A stretch of 64,000 nt of DNA from contig JAPXFY010000285.1 in assembly GCA_030674185.1 (NCBI GenBank), positions 1 to 64,000 of the forward strand. Direction: 5' to 3'. The notes under the pieces were generated by a model. That model had not been told where the DNA came from and did no database searches. It saw only the letters and a list, made by a program, of their open reading frames with translations. Source of the DNA: Monoplex corrugatus (Eukaryota; Mollusca; Gastropoda; Littorinimorpha; Ranellidae). Made by a program: the position numbers and the translations under genes. Shown piece by piece: positions 23,419 to 33,690 of the stretch; the stretch's first letter is position 1, and each line of letters begins with the position of its first letter.

Positions 23419-23475
23419 TGTGTGTGTGTGTGTGTGCACGCGAACGTGTGTGTGCAAGCGCGTGTGTGTTGCAAA
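23305..23475. repeat. (GT)n microsatellite
   Basis: Long GT tract with TGG and GTCT interruptions at the left edge of the nested insertion. Confidence 0.95.
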
Positions 23476-23599
23476 AATCGTGGGGACTTGTTTTGTACAT
23501 TACTTACAAAAACCGTGCTCATATTAGGATCCATGTCAATGCCTTGTTCTCAGTTTGCAGTCGTGATATTTATCTGCTCTCTTTTTGTTGATTGATTAA

Positions 23600-23845
23600 T
23601 TGATTTGTTTATGTATGTGTGTGTGTATGTATGTGTGCATGTTTGTATGTATGTATGCATGTGTGTATGTATGTATGTGTTTATGTATGTATGTGTGCGT
23701 GTTTGTATGTATGTATGCATGTATGTATATATGTGTGTATGTATGTATGTATGTTATGTATGTATGCATGTATGTATGTATGCATGTGCGCGTGTCTGTA
23801 TGCATGTATGTATGTATGTGTTTATGTATGTATGTATGTAGATGT
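23600..23845. repeat. (TATG)n tetranucleotide repeat
   Basis: About 60 imperfect ATGT units directly upstream of the L2/CR1-like coding remnant. Confidence 0.95.
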
Positions 23846-24312
23846 AGATGTCGCGCCAGCAGGCAGCAAAAGTGTGTTTACAGTGATTTTTCTCTAGACA
23901 CCATCTGCTACAAAAGCCTCAATAACGCAGTCCCCGATTACCTGTCAAGCCTACTTGAGATCTATGTTCCCTCACGTACCCTCCGCACTGCCTCCGATCC
24001 TCTGACTCTTCGCTTTCCACGCACTAAGCTCAATACCTATGGTCCACGAGCCTTCTCTGTTTCTGGTCCACTCTCCTGGAATAAACTTCCTCTCTCAGTC
24101 CGTCGGCAACCTACTTTTGTCTCCTTCAAGTCCGCTCTCAAAACTCACCTTTTCTCCTCTGCATAAAATCCTGACCTCACTCAACCCCCTCTGCAGCCTG
24201 TCTCCGCTCGGAGTGGAATCACATTGTAATATGTAATTGTATATAATATGCTCTCTATAATTTTCCATTGCGTTTCTTCTTTTTTCCCCATTTATAGCCG
24301 TGTGTGTGTGTG

Positions 24313-24366
<54 letters not shown>

Positions 24367-24475
24367 CATGCGTGCGTGCGTGCGTGTGGGTGCGTGCGTA
24401 TGTGTCTGTTCAGCGCTTAGATTTGATTTCTATCAAGATTTTGCGCTATATAAATATTGTAATTATTATTATTAA

Positions 24476-24526
<51 letters not shown>

Positions 24527-24814
24527 CAAGAACTCTCTTCCTGATGTTAAGTGATAGATATTTGTGGGTAAGAACGATTTTCAGCTTCTTGAATGCTGTT
24601 TCGGCTTGGCCGATTCTGCTGGCTATTTCTGATGTGCATCTGCCGTCTGGTGAGATGACCATTACCAGATACTTAAACTTATCAACCTGTCTCAAAGTTG
24701 TGCCATTTGCTGTTATTTTGCATGAGGGGATTTCGTGTTTTTAACTGATTACTATGACTTCAGTCTTCTTGCTATTTAGCTCCAACCGTTTATTTTTGCC
24801 TTCTATTTCTATCA

Positions 24815-25329
24815 GTCATATCAGTGCTAAAACCCTACACAGGACTGAAACGTAAACGTCCCTTAGCTACATGTTTGGAATGCTGAGTGCCTGTGGAGGT
24901 AGCAGCTTATCCTGAGGAAGAAGGGTTCTGTCTCTATCAGTCTCCATAATTCCACTAAACTCCTAGACTCTTAGAGTCCTTAGCAAACTACAAAAATAAG
25001 AAAATATCACACAAACCTAGGGGTGTATCTGCTTGTCTCCCGTGAGACTGTCACACTTAGCGTCTGCTCCCTTTACTTGTACATAGAGTGAAAAAGGGGC
25101 CTATTTGGGTACTGAGTCAGATTGCCTGAACACTGTATATAGGCATCAGTTTTATTTTTCCAATGGAAATAAAACCATCTCAACATCTACCGTGATGACT
25201 GATTAACATCAAAGCTAATCTTTAAAAGTTCTATTACTATGTCCAGGTGTGATTTTGTACCTGTGAGTTCTACGGAAGAAAATTTCTAACGTGAATAAAT
25301 ACAGGCTAGAATCTGTCCACTGAGACAAT
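24815..25329. other. Upstream flank of copy B, distal part
   Basis: Matches about 3600-4105 of copy A, including TAGCGTCTGCTCC and AAAGGGGCCTATTT. Similarity ends at 25329. Confidence 0.7.
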
Positions 25330-26530
25330 GGATCCAAACTTTCGGTGTTTGTTGATAAGGTTTTCCAAGTTATTCCAAAAGCACATAACCATTTACATCT
25401 CCAAGATGAATAGTTCTTGTTTTTCTTTCTCTGTAACACAACCATTTTCATTTGTTACAATCTTGTCTTTTAGAATTACATTTCGTTACACTGATTCTAC
25501 TTACAATTCTGATTTGGAAAAGTTTTAAACTCAGTGTGTCATGTATTTTTTGTACTTTAAGTAAACGTACATTCCTGTTGATTTGCTTTACAGAGTTTAG
25601 TATTCCATTAATCAGACGGATAATATTAAGGATGTCAAAGTAAAGTTTAGTTCCTTCGTCCGTAAAGCTACGCATGAACTTTTTTTTAATAATACTGTCA
25701 AATATCTTTTTTTTTTCTTGTATGTGTCCTTTACACCAGATTTACATCTTGAATTCGTATGGAAACATCTGTTTTTACATGCGCATCGAGAATGCGCAAT
25801 AATCTGTATTATGTATGTAAACGCACATGGTACCGGTTGCATAACATAAAAATCAATGTCTCTTTTGTGTAATGTATGTTTTTGATATAACAGAACATTA
25901 CTTTCTGTGTATGTACAACGCTTTGCAACATTAGTACACATTAACATACAACAGACATACATTTTCTCACAATAAGAAGACAATATAGCATTGCAAAGCA
26001 TTCTTTAAAGCAAATGAAATATAAAAGCTGACTGAAATATAGAACTTGTACAGTGCAAATAATTTGTATTTTTTCATGAATGTTGATGCCGGACAAGCCG
26101 TGCAAGACTTTTCAGACACATAAACTCAATAACAGTGTTCATTTTACAAAGGAAAAAAAAGATTAAAAGTGAAAAGGCTACTTTTTAAGACCACCTTTCA
26201 TTAACATTTAATGTTTATGAAGTTTAACAATTGTCTTGAGTAATTCTTCACAGTTTAGACACAATAACTAGGAAACCACTCAAAATTATTTTCAAGGATT
26301 ACAAATTACTAAAACAATGAAGTACCAATATCTACATATATACATATCATTCTCAATAAAATATTGACAGCCATGTTTATACATTTTTTAAATATATAGC
26401 CACTCACAAGTATATAATTCCATGTACTTTTTTGTCCTGCAAGTTTTTGCGAGAGCTGAAAAAAAATATGACACACACACAAAAGAAAAAATCACATCTA
26501 AAATAGATTCCCCTCTCTTTTTTTCTTTGT
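25330..26530. other. Unannotated AT-rich sequence
   Basis: No recognised gene or repeat. A minus-strand open frame at 25612-26001 has no family features that I can identify. Confidence 0.45.
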
Positions 26531-26634
26531 GTGTGGTGTGTGTGTGTGTGTGTGTGTGTGCATGTGTGTGCTGCATGCGCACTTGCTTGTATGTGCGTAT
26601 ATATACGGGATTTGATTATGATAACAAGGACATT

Positions 26635-26712
<78 letters not shown>
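26530..26712. repeat. Two (TG)n tracts
   Basis: TG runs at about 26530-26570 and 26636-26712, separated by about 65 bp of unique sequence. Confidence 0.93.
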
Positions 26713-26714
<2 letters not shown>

Positions 26715-26860
26715 GTATAGTGTATGTTGTGTTTGTTCTAGCGAGGAATGCGTGCGTAAATGACTGAAAACCTGGAAGGAGAGTAGGAAAAACTGTTTAA
26801 CATTGTGATAAATACGGTCACAAGTTTGTCAAACCAGCACCACCATAAACATCCTGTGCG

Positions 26861-27050
26861 ATTGACGATTGTGATACATGACAACATAGACAAAAACAAG
26901 CAACGCCCAGTGAAAAACACAGAGCAAACGAACGTTTTCGTTCGGCTTTAAATCCGTCGATTGACGATTGTATACATGACAACATAACAAAAACAAGCAA
27001 GCCCAGTGAAAAACACGAGAACAACGTTTTCGTTCAGGCTTTCAAATCAC
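26861..27050. repeat. 99-bp imperfect tandem duplication
   Basis: ATTGACGATTGTGATACATG at 26861 recurs at 26960 with small deletions, as do the following CAACATA, AAAAACAAGCAA and GTTTTCGTTC words. Two units only. Confidence 0.88.
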
Positions 27051-27581
27051 ATGAACTACATAGAAGAGACATTATATAACACACACTCCATTTCCAATCA
27101 ATGCTCTGTCCCTATCAAAATATGGACAACATGACAGAAATGTCTCAAAGGGATCAGATGATCTAATTTCACCCCACTTGAGCGCTTCTTATCAAATTTA
27201 GGACAAAACGTCTGGACGAAAACAGAGAAGCACCCCACACGACCACAAGAAAGAGAAAGAGAAGAGAACAATCAACATCCAGAACAAAGAGAAGAAAAGA
27301 ACAACAGACATACAAAGCAAACAAAAGACAAAATATCTGAAGAAAAAGAATGACAGGACCAAGATCAATAATAAAACCCTAGCATCAACCATTTCGTGCG
27401 AACAATCTCATCAATGTTCGTCCCTAATGTTATGCAAACCACTTTAACATTTTTGAGTTCGGCAAAAACTTTGCCTTGCAAGACCAACTAGAAAGAAAGA
27501 AGGAATGTGTATGGGCGTCCCTGAGATGTCGATGATCAGCCGCATTTGGATTTTCTCCATCTGCCACGACTTTTCTCTAAT
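27051..27581. other. Unannotated sequence
   Basis: No gene recognised; 27235-27350 is an A-rich GAAGA/ACAAAG stretch. Confidence 0.45.
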
Positions 27582-27637
27582 GTATATATATATATATATA
27601 TATATAGATATATATATATATATATTATGTGTGTGTG

Positions 27638-27668
<31 letters not shown>

Positions 27669-27685
27669 GATAGATAGATAGATAT
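27582..27685. repeat. TA, GT and GATA compound microsatellite
   Basis: Successive TA, TG and GATA blocks. Confidence 0.93.
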
Positions 27686-27729
27686 ATGTATTTGCGGGAT
27701 TAGCGAGTACTTTGTTCTTTAGAATCCGC

Positions 27730-28170
27730 GAAAGGACTTTTTAACGATGGGCCGTTTTTTTGTTGTTGTTTGTTTTTTGCCTGCAGAGACTGGGCCCATC
27801 TTATGCACTGCCTCCAAATCATTTTCGGTCGTGGGAACATCAATCATATCTGAAAATATTTGGCAACATTGTTGTTTGTTGGAACTATCGTATATCTACT
27901 GTCTCACGGACTGTTTCGGTCACATTATAAATCATAAGATTCCACTTCTGATCGAAGTGCTGTTGATCATTTTGATGACTCTGCAGTCCGCACAGTGTCT
28001 TCATTTGCCACTTAAACTGTTGTTCTCTTAGTTCAGTGTTTTCTTTTTTCACAATTTGTTTGTGCTGTCCAGATCTTGTTCGGTCTGAAATTCTTTGCTC
28101 TCGAGCTTGTCCATTCTTTCATTTACTTTGTTGATTAGTTGATCAACTTCAACTTTATAACCCTCTTCAA
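27730..28170 (-). pseudogene. LINE ORF1-like coiled-coil fragment
   Basis: On the minus strand, shifted frames give EVDQLINKVNERMDKLESKE, then KKENTELREQQFKWQMK (heptad-like coiled coil). WNLMIYNVTETVRET follows, then a DMIDVPTTENDLEAVHKMGP segment and RPIV. This order of coiled coil, an NLxIYNV strand, a HKMG motif and RPIVV is typical of the nucleic-acid-binding ORF1 protein of L1-like LINEs. At least two frame changes and stops are present. No ORF2 follows directly. Confidence 0.55.
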
Positions 28171-28448
28171 AAGAACTGGACGACTGATGATGCAGTCGCT
28201 TCTTATGTTGTTTTTGTTGTTCTCAAAAAGGACTAAAGTCATTTGATGAGGACAACTGTTCACTTTTCTGTGAAAAGGTGTTTTTTTAAAAAGTACTGTG
28301 CCATACAGTTTGATATATTAAACGAGTCACTAAGTAATATACTTACTCGTTCACTCCACTACTGGTAGTCAAAAAGCAATTGCAAACTCAACGTCGAACA
28401 CTCTTCAATCGCAATACCTGTATCGAAAGCGTGAACGCATTGCACATT

Positions 28449-28720
28449 ACACCGGTACTACAAAGGCCATTCTAATGAGAGACCCTATTGTTGACTTGCT
28501 GATAGGGAATACGGCGGTAGGGAAGGATGGTTTGTGTAGTGACGTTCCGGTCTACAAAGCTGTAGCGTACAGTGAGGTGTCTGTTGTGACGAGGGCTCAA
28601 CAAGCAAGGGAGAAGAAGTTCAGGCCTCTCAAGCCTACCATGGAAGAGGTAGGTGGAGTCACCCTGAGTGAACTCGGAGCCGCTCAGGTGGAGGATGCAA
28701 CCCTGGATAGATTTCGCTTG
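28449..28720 (+). pseudogene. Gypsy protease C-terminus and linker
   Basis: YTGTTKAILMRDPIVDLLIG resembles the end of a retroelement aspartic protease (DLxIGN). It is followed by a charged linker with SVVTRAQQAREKK and RPLKPTMEEV. The DTGA active site lies upstream of the preserved part. The frame breaks near 28780. Confidence 0.6.
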
Positions 28721-28829
28721 TTAGCCAAGAGGGGGGAATCTCGACAGGCAGGGAAGTCGGGCTGCGTAAGAGCAGAAGGGCATTTTGTACCGTCAGTACG
28801 TTGGCAAGGAGGGAACTTACAGGCAGGTG

Positions 28830-29940
28830 GTAGTCCCGGTAAGGTTCAGGCGGGAACTTTTAAGGCTGTCGCATGAATCCTTGATGGGAAGCCACCTGGG
28901 ACCAGGAAGACCCTGGAAAGAATATGGCAACATTTTTTCTGGCCAGGGATTTGTGCTGATGTGCGACGCTTTTGCCTGTCTTGCGATCTGTGCCAGAAAA
29001 CGACCGCGAGGGGTCGTACCAAGAAGGTTCCGCTGGTGAGGATGTCACTTATCGACACTCCATTCCACTGAGTTGCGATAGATTTGGTGGGTCCAATCCA
29101 GCCAGCGTCGGAAAGTGGGAATCGCTATGTATTGACCGTGGTGGATTATGCCACGCGGTACCCTGAAGCAGTACCTCTGAAAAACATTGAAGCAGAGAGT
29201 GTGGCGGAGGCGTTGTTTGGGATCTGGTCACGGGTCGGTATTCCTTCCGAGGTGTTGACCGATAGGGGAACCCAATTTACCAGTGACGTCATGGGCCAGG
29301 TAAACCGACTGTTGTCGATCAAGGGCCTGACCACCATTCCCTACCACGCTCAATGCAATGGGCTGGTAGAACGCTTCAACGGCACTCTCAAGTCTATGCT
29401 GAAGAAGTTGTACCAGGAACAGCCTCGGCATTGGGACCGGTATCTGCCAGCCCTTCTGTTCGCCTATCGTGAGACACCCCAAGAGAGTTTAGGGTTTTCA
29501 CCCTTCGAACTCCTGTACAGGCGAACGGTTCGGGGACCTCTCACTGTTCTGAGACAGGCATTGACTGATGAGGAGGCTTCAGAGGAGGTAAAGACCACAG
29601 CGCAGTATGTGGTTGATCTCTGGAACTGGCTGGAGGAGACTTGTGCCGTGGCGCGGCAAAATCTGGAAAAGGCTTCCTGCCGCTACACCAAATACTTCAA
29701 TCAAAAGGCGCGGTCTCGCACATTCCAACCAGGGAGCAAGATTTTGTTGCTGCTGTCCGCCAGACACAACAAGCTTCAAGTGAGCTGGCAAGGGCCGTTC
29801 GAAGTGGTTGAAAGGGTTGGTGAAGCTGACTACCGGGTGAATGTGGGTGGTAAACTGAGGCTGTATCATGCCAACCTGTTAAAACTGTACCACGAGAGGG
29901 GTGAAGAGGGCCTTAGTCGATGTCCTACCGCTCATGTGGC
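28830..29940 (+). pseudogene. Gypsy integrase (HHCC, DDE core, C-terminal domain)
   Basis: The zinc finger is split over two frames: LLRLSHESLMGSHLG and, near 28975, CLSCDLC. The first catalytic Asp is in AIDLVGP at 29081-29083, the second in LTDRGTQF near 29261, and the Glu in NGLVERFNGTL near 29365. A C-terminal SH3-like part reads WQGPFEVVERVGEADYRVN, ending LYHANLLKLY. An in-frame TGA lies at 29069-29071 where relatives have Arg, consistent with CpG decay. From 29084 the frame is open for 431 codons and runs on into the RT. Confidence 0.88.
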
Positions 29941-30109
29941 CGTGGTGATGGGGGAAGGGACTTCCCAGGGAGACAAGCAGATTCCATTATGTCCACTGCG
30001 AAAAGAAGAGTCTGTTGCAGATGTGCATCTTGGGCCTGCTCTGTCAAAAGAACAGCATGAGCAGGTTTCACAGATCCTGAAACGCAAGTCGCGGGTAGTG
30101 ACCGATCTC

Positions 30110-30990
30110 CCTTTGCGTACGGAGTTGGCAGAATTCGAGTTGACATTGCACGAAGCCACTCCAGTAATGGTCAAGCAATACCCTCTCCCACATGCAAAGC
30201 AGACCATAGTGCGGAAAGAGGTGGAGGACATGATTGGGTTGGGTGTCATTGAACCAGCAAAGCTTACCCTACAATTCTCCCATTGTGTTGGTGGCAAAGA
30301 AAGACGGGTCAGTTCGATTCTGTGTCGATTACCGGAAAATGAACCTAGTGACCGAATTCGATGCAGAGCCTTTACCTGACACTGAATATCTATTCAGTCG
30401 CTTGGCAAGCAAAATATCTGTCCAACATAGATCTGTTAAAAGGGTATTGGCAGGTGCCGATCAGAGAGGAAGACAGACCAAAGACTGCTTTTTCTTCCCC
30501 TCTTGGACAATTCCAATGGACCGTGATGCCTTTTGGCCTACAAAATGCTGTGGCCGTCTTTAGCCGCATGATGAGGCAGTTGTTGCGGCCATTGGAACGG
30601 GAGGACATCCAAAACTTCATGGACGATGTGATCATTGCCACGGAAACGTGGACCCAACATTTGGAGGCACTCGAGGCTTTGTTTGGAAGGCTGGATGAGG
30701 TAAACTTGTCCGCCCGGCCTTCAAAGTGTTTCATTGGCTTCAATGAATTGGAGTTCCTGGGTCACTGGGTGGGTGGAGGAAAAATGCGACCTACAGAGGA
30801 CAAGATAGAGAGGATTCGTGAGGCCCCTAGGCATTCTACGAAGAAAGAAGTACGGTCCTTTCTGGGTTTGGCCGGGTACTTTTCTACCCTGGCTGCTCCC
30901 CTGACTGACCTAACTAAGAAGGGTTGTCCCAATCGGGTCACATGGAGTGAGAGCTGTGAGAAAGCCTTTCGGACTCTGAAAGACTGGCTC
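30110..30990 (+). pseudogene. Gypsy reverse transcriptase (frameshifted)
   Basis: The N-terminal part (QYPLPHAKQ, EVEDMIGLGVIEP) is in frame with the integrase. Frame changes follow near 30280 and 30395. Other motifs are VLVAKKDGSVRFCVDYRKMN, SNIDLLKGYWQVPI, FGLQNAVAVFSRMM and the catalytic FMDDVII at 30615-30635. LEFLGHWVG and SFLGLAGYFS mark the thumb and connection. The catalytic residues survive but no continuous frame remains. Confidence 0.88.
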
Positions 30991-31398
30991 AGCTGTGAAC
31001 CAGTGGTCCAACTGCCGGATCCAGAGGCACCTGTCGTGCTACGGACAGACGCATCGACTGAAGGTCTTGGAGCCGTTCTGCTCCAAGAAGGAGAAGGGTT
31101 GTGGTGACCCGTACATTATGCCAGTCGGAAGTTGTCCACGGCGGAAAGGAATTATGCCACAGTGGAGTTGGAGTGCCTAGCTGTGGTGTGGGCATTGGGA
31201 AAGGTTGAACCTTACCTGTATGGGAGGCATTTCTACCTTCAAACTGACCACCAACCCTTGGCTTTTCTGCAGAAAGCCAAGCACACCAATAGCTGGTTGA
31301 TGAGGTGGGCATTGTTGTTGTAGCCATATTCCTTCACAGTCCAGGTGATTCCTGGGAAAGAGAATGTAGGAGCCGACTTTTTGAGTCGGGTGAATTAG
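30991..31398 (+). pseudogene. Gypsy RNase H with two premature stops
   Basis: In frame with the RT, it shows the catalytic LRTDASTEGLGAVL, then YASRKLS, ELECLAVVWAL and LQTDHQPL. Premature stops are TGA at 31105-31107 and TAG at 31321-31323. The natural end follows VIPGKENVGADFLSR at 31396-31398. No integrase follows, which confirms the unusual order. Confidence 0.87.
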
Positions 31399-33001
31399 TC
31401 TGAGAACCAGTCATTTGTTGGTTTCTGAATGAAACTGTAGTTTCATCCTGAGTTGGGGGGAGATTGTCACAAGCAGACTGTGACAATGGTATAAGGGTTG
31501 CAACTCTTGTACAGCAGGGACTGTTAGGAGTTAATTACCTCCCAATAAGGTGAATAAAGGGGAAGGAGGTGTGATGCCTGTGACGTCAAAAAATCTGCAG
31601 ATAGAGGAGTCCATCTACCTCATTACCATAGGTATAGATCGACGGTTGAGGTCGATCGTTCTTATGCAGAAAGTCAAGATTTTCCCCTCTTGCTCTAGTG
31701 CTTTGGACTAGCAAAAGAACTTTTGGAGGGGGGGGGGGGGGGATTGTCCTGGTGGGCAGTCTCGCCACAGCCAGTGTGGGGATAGGCAGCTTTAGATTTG
31801 AATGTTTAGTACGTATTGTACTGTGTGCTGAATGTGGATTCAGCTAGGGGCAGGGTTCTGCTAAGGAACGGATTCGTTCGACAGGTGTGGTTGTGTGAGT
31901 GAACCAGCCTGGGCAAGTTACGACTGGAAGGAACTATATTTTTTTTTGGTGGTGGATTTAATTGTGACTTGGACAATTATTCCCTGGAGTAGGGGTCTGT
32001 GTGAATCCACAGGAGAGATTGGTAAGGAAATTTAGATTTTTTTTGTTATTGTTGATGTTGGTGTGTGGACGTTCTGGTTGAGAGTGTTATAAATATTAAG
32101 GTTTAATTTCTTTTTTCCCTTATAGGTGTGGTGTAGGCTGAGCTGAGCTTGAGTGGTTAATGCACACATAGAGGGAATACTTTTGTTTATGTAAGCTTGT
32201 TATAAGAGTTAATAAATTATTTTGTGTTGTTAAATATTGATTGTTTAGTGTAATGTTGTTGATGGGGGGAACTGGAAGTTCCCTTTCCAATGACTTTGTC
32301 TGAGCCACCGACTGGTGATTCAGACAAGGTATGGGGGGAGTGTTGTGTGACAGGGGAGAGTAATTAGAATGCTCTTCCCCAGATCCAGTATTTAATGACC
32401 AGTGTCCAGCGGCCAGCCAGCAGAGGGTGCTGAGGCGTACGACCGGAGGGGCACCAGGGGAGGCAGTTTGTAATGGTGGGGATCGCCGGGGTTTCCAGGC
32501 AGCAACACAGCTAAGTGAAGCTGACTTTTCTACTCCCCCTCTGTCTGTGTTGTTGGGGGCAATGATGACATTGTAGGGCAATGTTGAACTTGTGTGTGAT
32601 GTAGGGAAACCATCCTTTGAATTTAAGTAGACTCTGTGTGAGTGTGGAAGAGTGGGTGAAAGGAAAATGTTTGTTCTTTTGCCTTAGTTTTTTGTTTTGT
32701 TTTTTTGTTTCTGTTGATTAGATATAAATGTTGGGACTTGAACATATAGACTGGTCTTTTTGTACAGTTCAGTTATAAGGTGGGTTGATGGGTCTGTTTC
32801 GGTAGGTTTGGTTGATGGTGTATGGGATGAATGGAAGGTGGTTTGGTTGTGTAATGGTAGTATGGTGTTGGTTTTAGTGTGTGTGAATGATTCCAACCCT
32901 GTATGCAAAAAAACCTAAATGTGAAGTGCTCATACTAAGTTTGTATAGTATGTCCAGCTGCTAGCAATCCCTAGACAGTATTAAGCTGGCGGTTTGTGAC
33001 A
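31399..33001 (+). other. Gypsy 3' region with LTR-like sequence
   Basis: A purine tract (GAGTTGGGGGGAGA, 31450-31463) followed by TTGTCACAAG looks like a polypurine tract and LTR start. A second similar junction, GGTATGGGGGGAG then TGTTGTGTGACAGG, lies at 32329-32354. A TATA-like ATAAGG is near 31491 and AATAAA near 31552. Poly-G fills 31728-31742. A possible LTR end is GTTTGTGACA at 33001. Without a 5' LTR the boundaries cannot be fixed. Confidence 0.5.
31463..31487. repeat. Perfect hairpin at the putative LTR start
   Basis: ATTGTCACA and TGTGACAAT form a perfect 9-bp stem with a 7-base loop. A second perfect hairpin (GATCGAC/GTCGATC, 7-base loop) lies at 31637-31657. Confidence 0.9.
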
Positions 33002-33002
33002 G

Positions 33003-33240
33003 GAGGGAAATCAGATGAACATATGGAACATGTCCTCGGATCATGCAGAATAGCGCTAATCCAAAGATGGTACACATGGAGGCACAATCAAGTGCTTAAA
33101 AAATCCCAGAAGTGATCAGTTCTGCTGGGGGAAATTATGCCATCGGCTGTGGCAACCTTCTGCTTGGTAGAAGGTAGCAAACTGTGGGCTGAAAAAGATG
33201 TGACATTGGGATCATGAAAGCTGGGATTTTCCGGATGGAA
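33003..33240 (+). pseudogene. C-terminal fragment of a restriction-like-endonuclease LINE
   Basis: HMEHVLGSCRIAL and RWYTWRHNQVLK match the zinc-like HVLSSC / YTWRHN segment of the family at 40920-42480 and 61730-64000. ATFCLVEGSKLWAEKD also has a counterpart near 63880. Frame broken. Confidence 0.6.
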
Positions 33241-33249
33241 AGGAAGATG

Positions 33250-33690
33250 TGTCTTACCAACAATGGCATATGGATGCCAAACGTGGTCTCTGACAAAAAA
33301 GCAATAGTATAGAAGCTTTAAACAAGCCAAGGAGATACGGTAAGGAAAATGCTAAGCATCGAATTAAAAGATGAAATCCGAAACGCCACCATTACACAGA
33401 GAATCAAAATGATAGATATAACTGAACATGTCACAAATGCAAATATAGAAATGAGCTTGGCACATTGCTTGCATGAAAGACGATAGATGGACGATCAGAA
33501 GCACAGAATGGCAGAGCATACATATGTACATGTATAGGGCACAAGATCAGTTGGAAGACCGAAACGTTGTTGTAGAGATGACATTAAGTGGCAACAAGGA
33601 GCAACATGGTCAAGGACAGAAAAGGACACAAAAGGACAGAGAAAGATGGAAGACTGTGGTAGACGACTATTTCATGTAGTGGAAAGATAC
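33250..33690 (+). pseudogene. RTE/jockey-like LINE C-terminal tail
   Basis: Shifted frames give AYGCQTWSLTKK, MLSIELKDEIRNATITQRIK, LHERR-like and MKDDRWTIRSTEWQ. SVGRPKRCCRDDI and RERWKTVVDDYF follow. This is the standard tail of RTE/jockey-type LINEs (GHLARMKDxRW...GRPxxRWRDDI...W). It differs from F1 and F2. Confidence 0.7.

Larger units (their letters stand above)
23299..24523 (+). mobile_element. L2/CR1-like LINE 3' end nested in the F1 copy
   Basis: Codons from about 23890 to 24166 encode [26 protein letters not shown]-like [19 protein letters not shown] and [13 protein letters not shown], the C-terminal signature of L2/CR1-type LINEs. The 3' UTR holds a TG tract (24299-24362) and a conserved end CAGCGCTTAGATTTGAT...GCGCTATATAAATATTG, then an ATT tail (24465-24523). 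The copy at 46780-47636 has the same layout. The sequence at 23299-23850 is mostly microsatellite and its origin is unclear. Confidence 0.82.
22882..24814 (-). mobile_element. RTE family F1 copy (reverse), split by another LINE
   Basis: The 3' end (CATCATTGTCATGTGCCCTG) starts near 22890. Coding remnants on the minus strand are MWFLRRMLRVPWTAKKTNET and RKRQATFPGHFMRKGELEHL at about 22948-23223, and FKYLVMVISPDGRCTSEIAS near 24600-24690. The 5' truncation is near 24805. Copy A reads straight across this site (AAGTCCTATCAGCGCC), so the insertion postdates the duplication. The element is interrupted at 23299-24523. Confidence 0.88.
19783..25329. repeat. Segmental duplication, copy B (SLC37 block)
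   Basis: This is a direct paralogous copy of 455-4105. It is longer because nested retroelements occupy about 22882-24814. The block ends where CCACTGAGACAATGG departs from copy A at about 25329. The two coding sequences remain intact and closely similar, so the duplication is fairly recent or the proteins are under constraint. Confidence 0.85.
28440..31398 (+). mobile_element. Ty3/Gypsy-type LTR element, pol order IN-RT-RH
   Basis: The pol region runs from the end of a protease domain, through integrase, to reverse transcriptase and RNase H. Integrase lies before reverse transcriptase, which is copia-like order; the RT sequence itself is clearly Ty3/Gypsy type. One unbroken frame (29084-30379) contains both the integrase core and the N-terminal part of the RT, so the order is original and not an assembly of two fragments. 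This fits Gmr1-like elements. Gag, most of protease and the 5' LTR are missing upstream. Several stops and frameshifts make the copy inactive. Confidence 0.88.
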
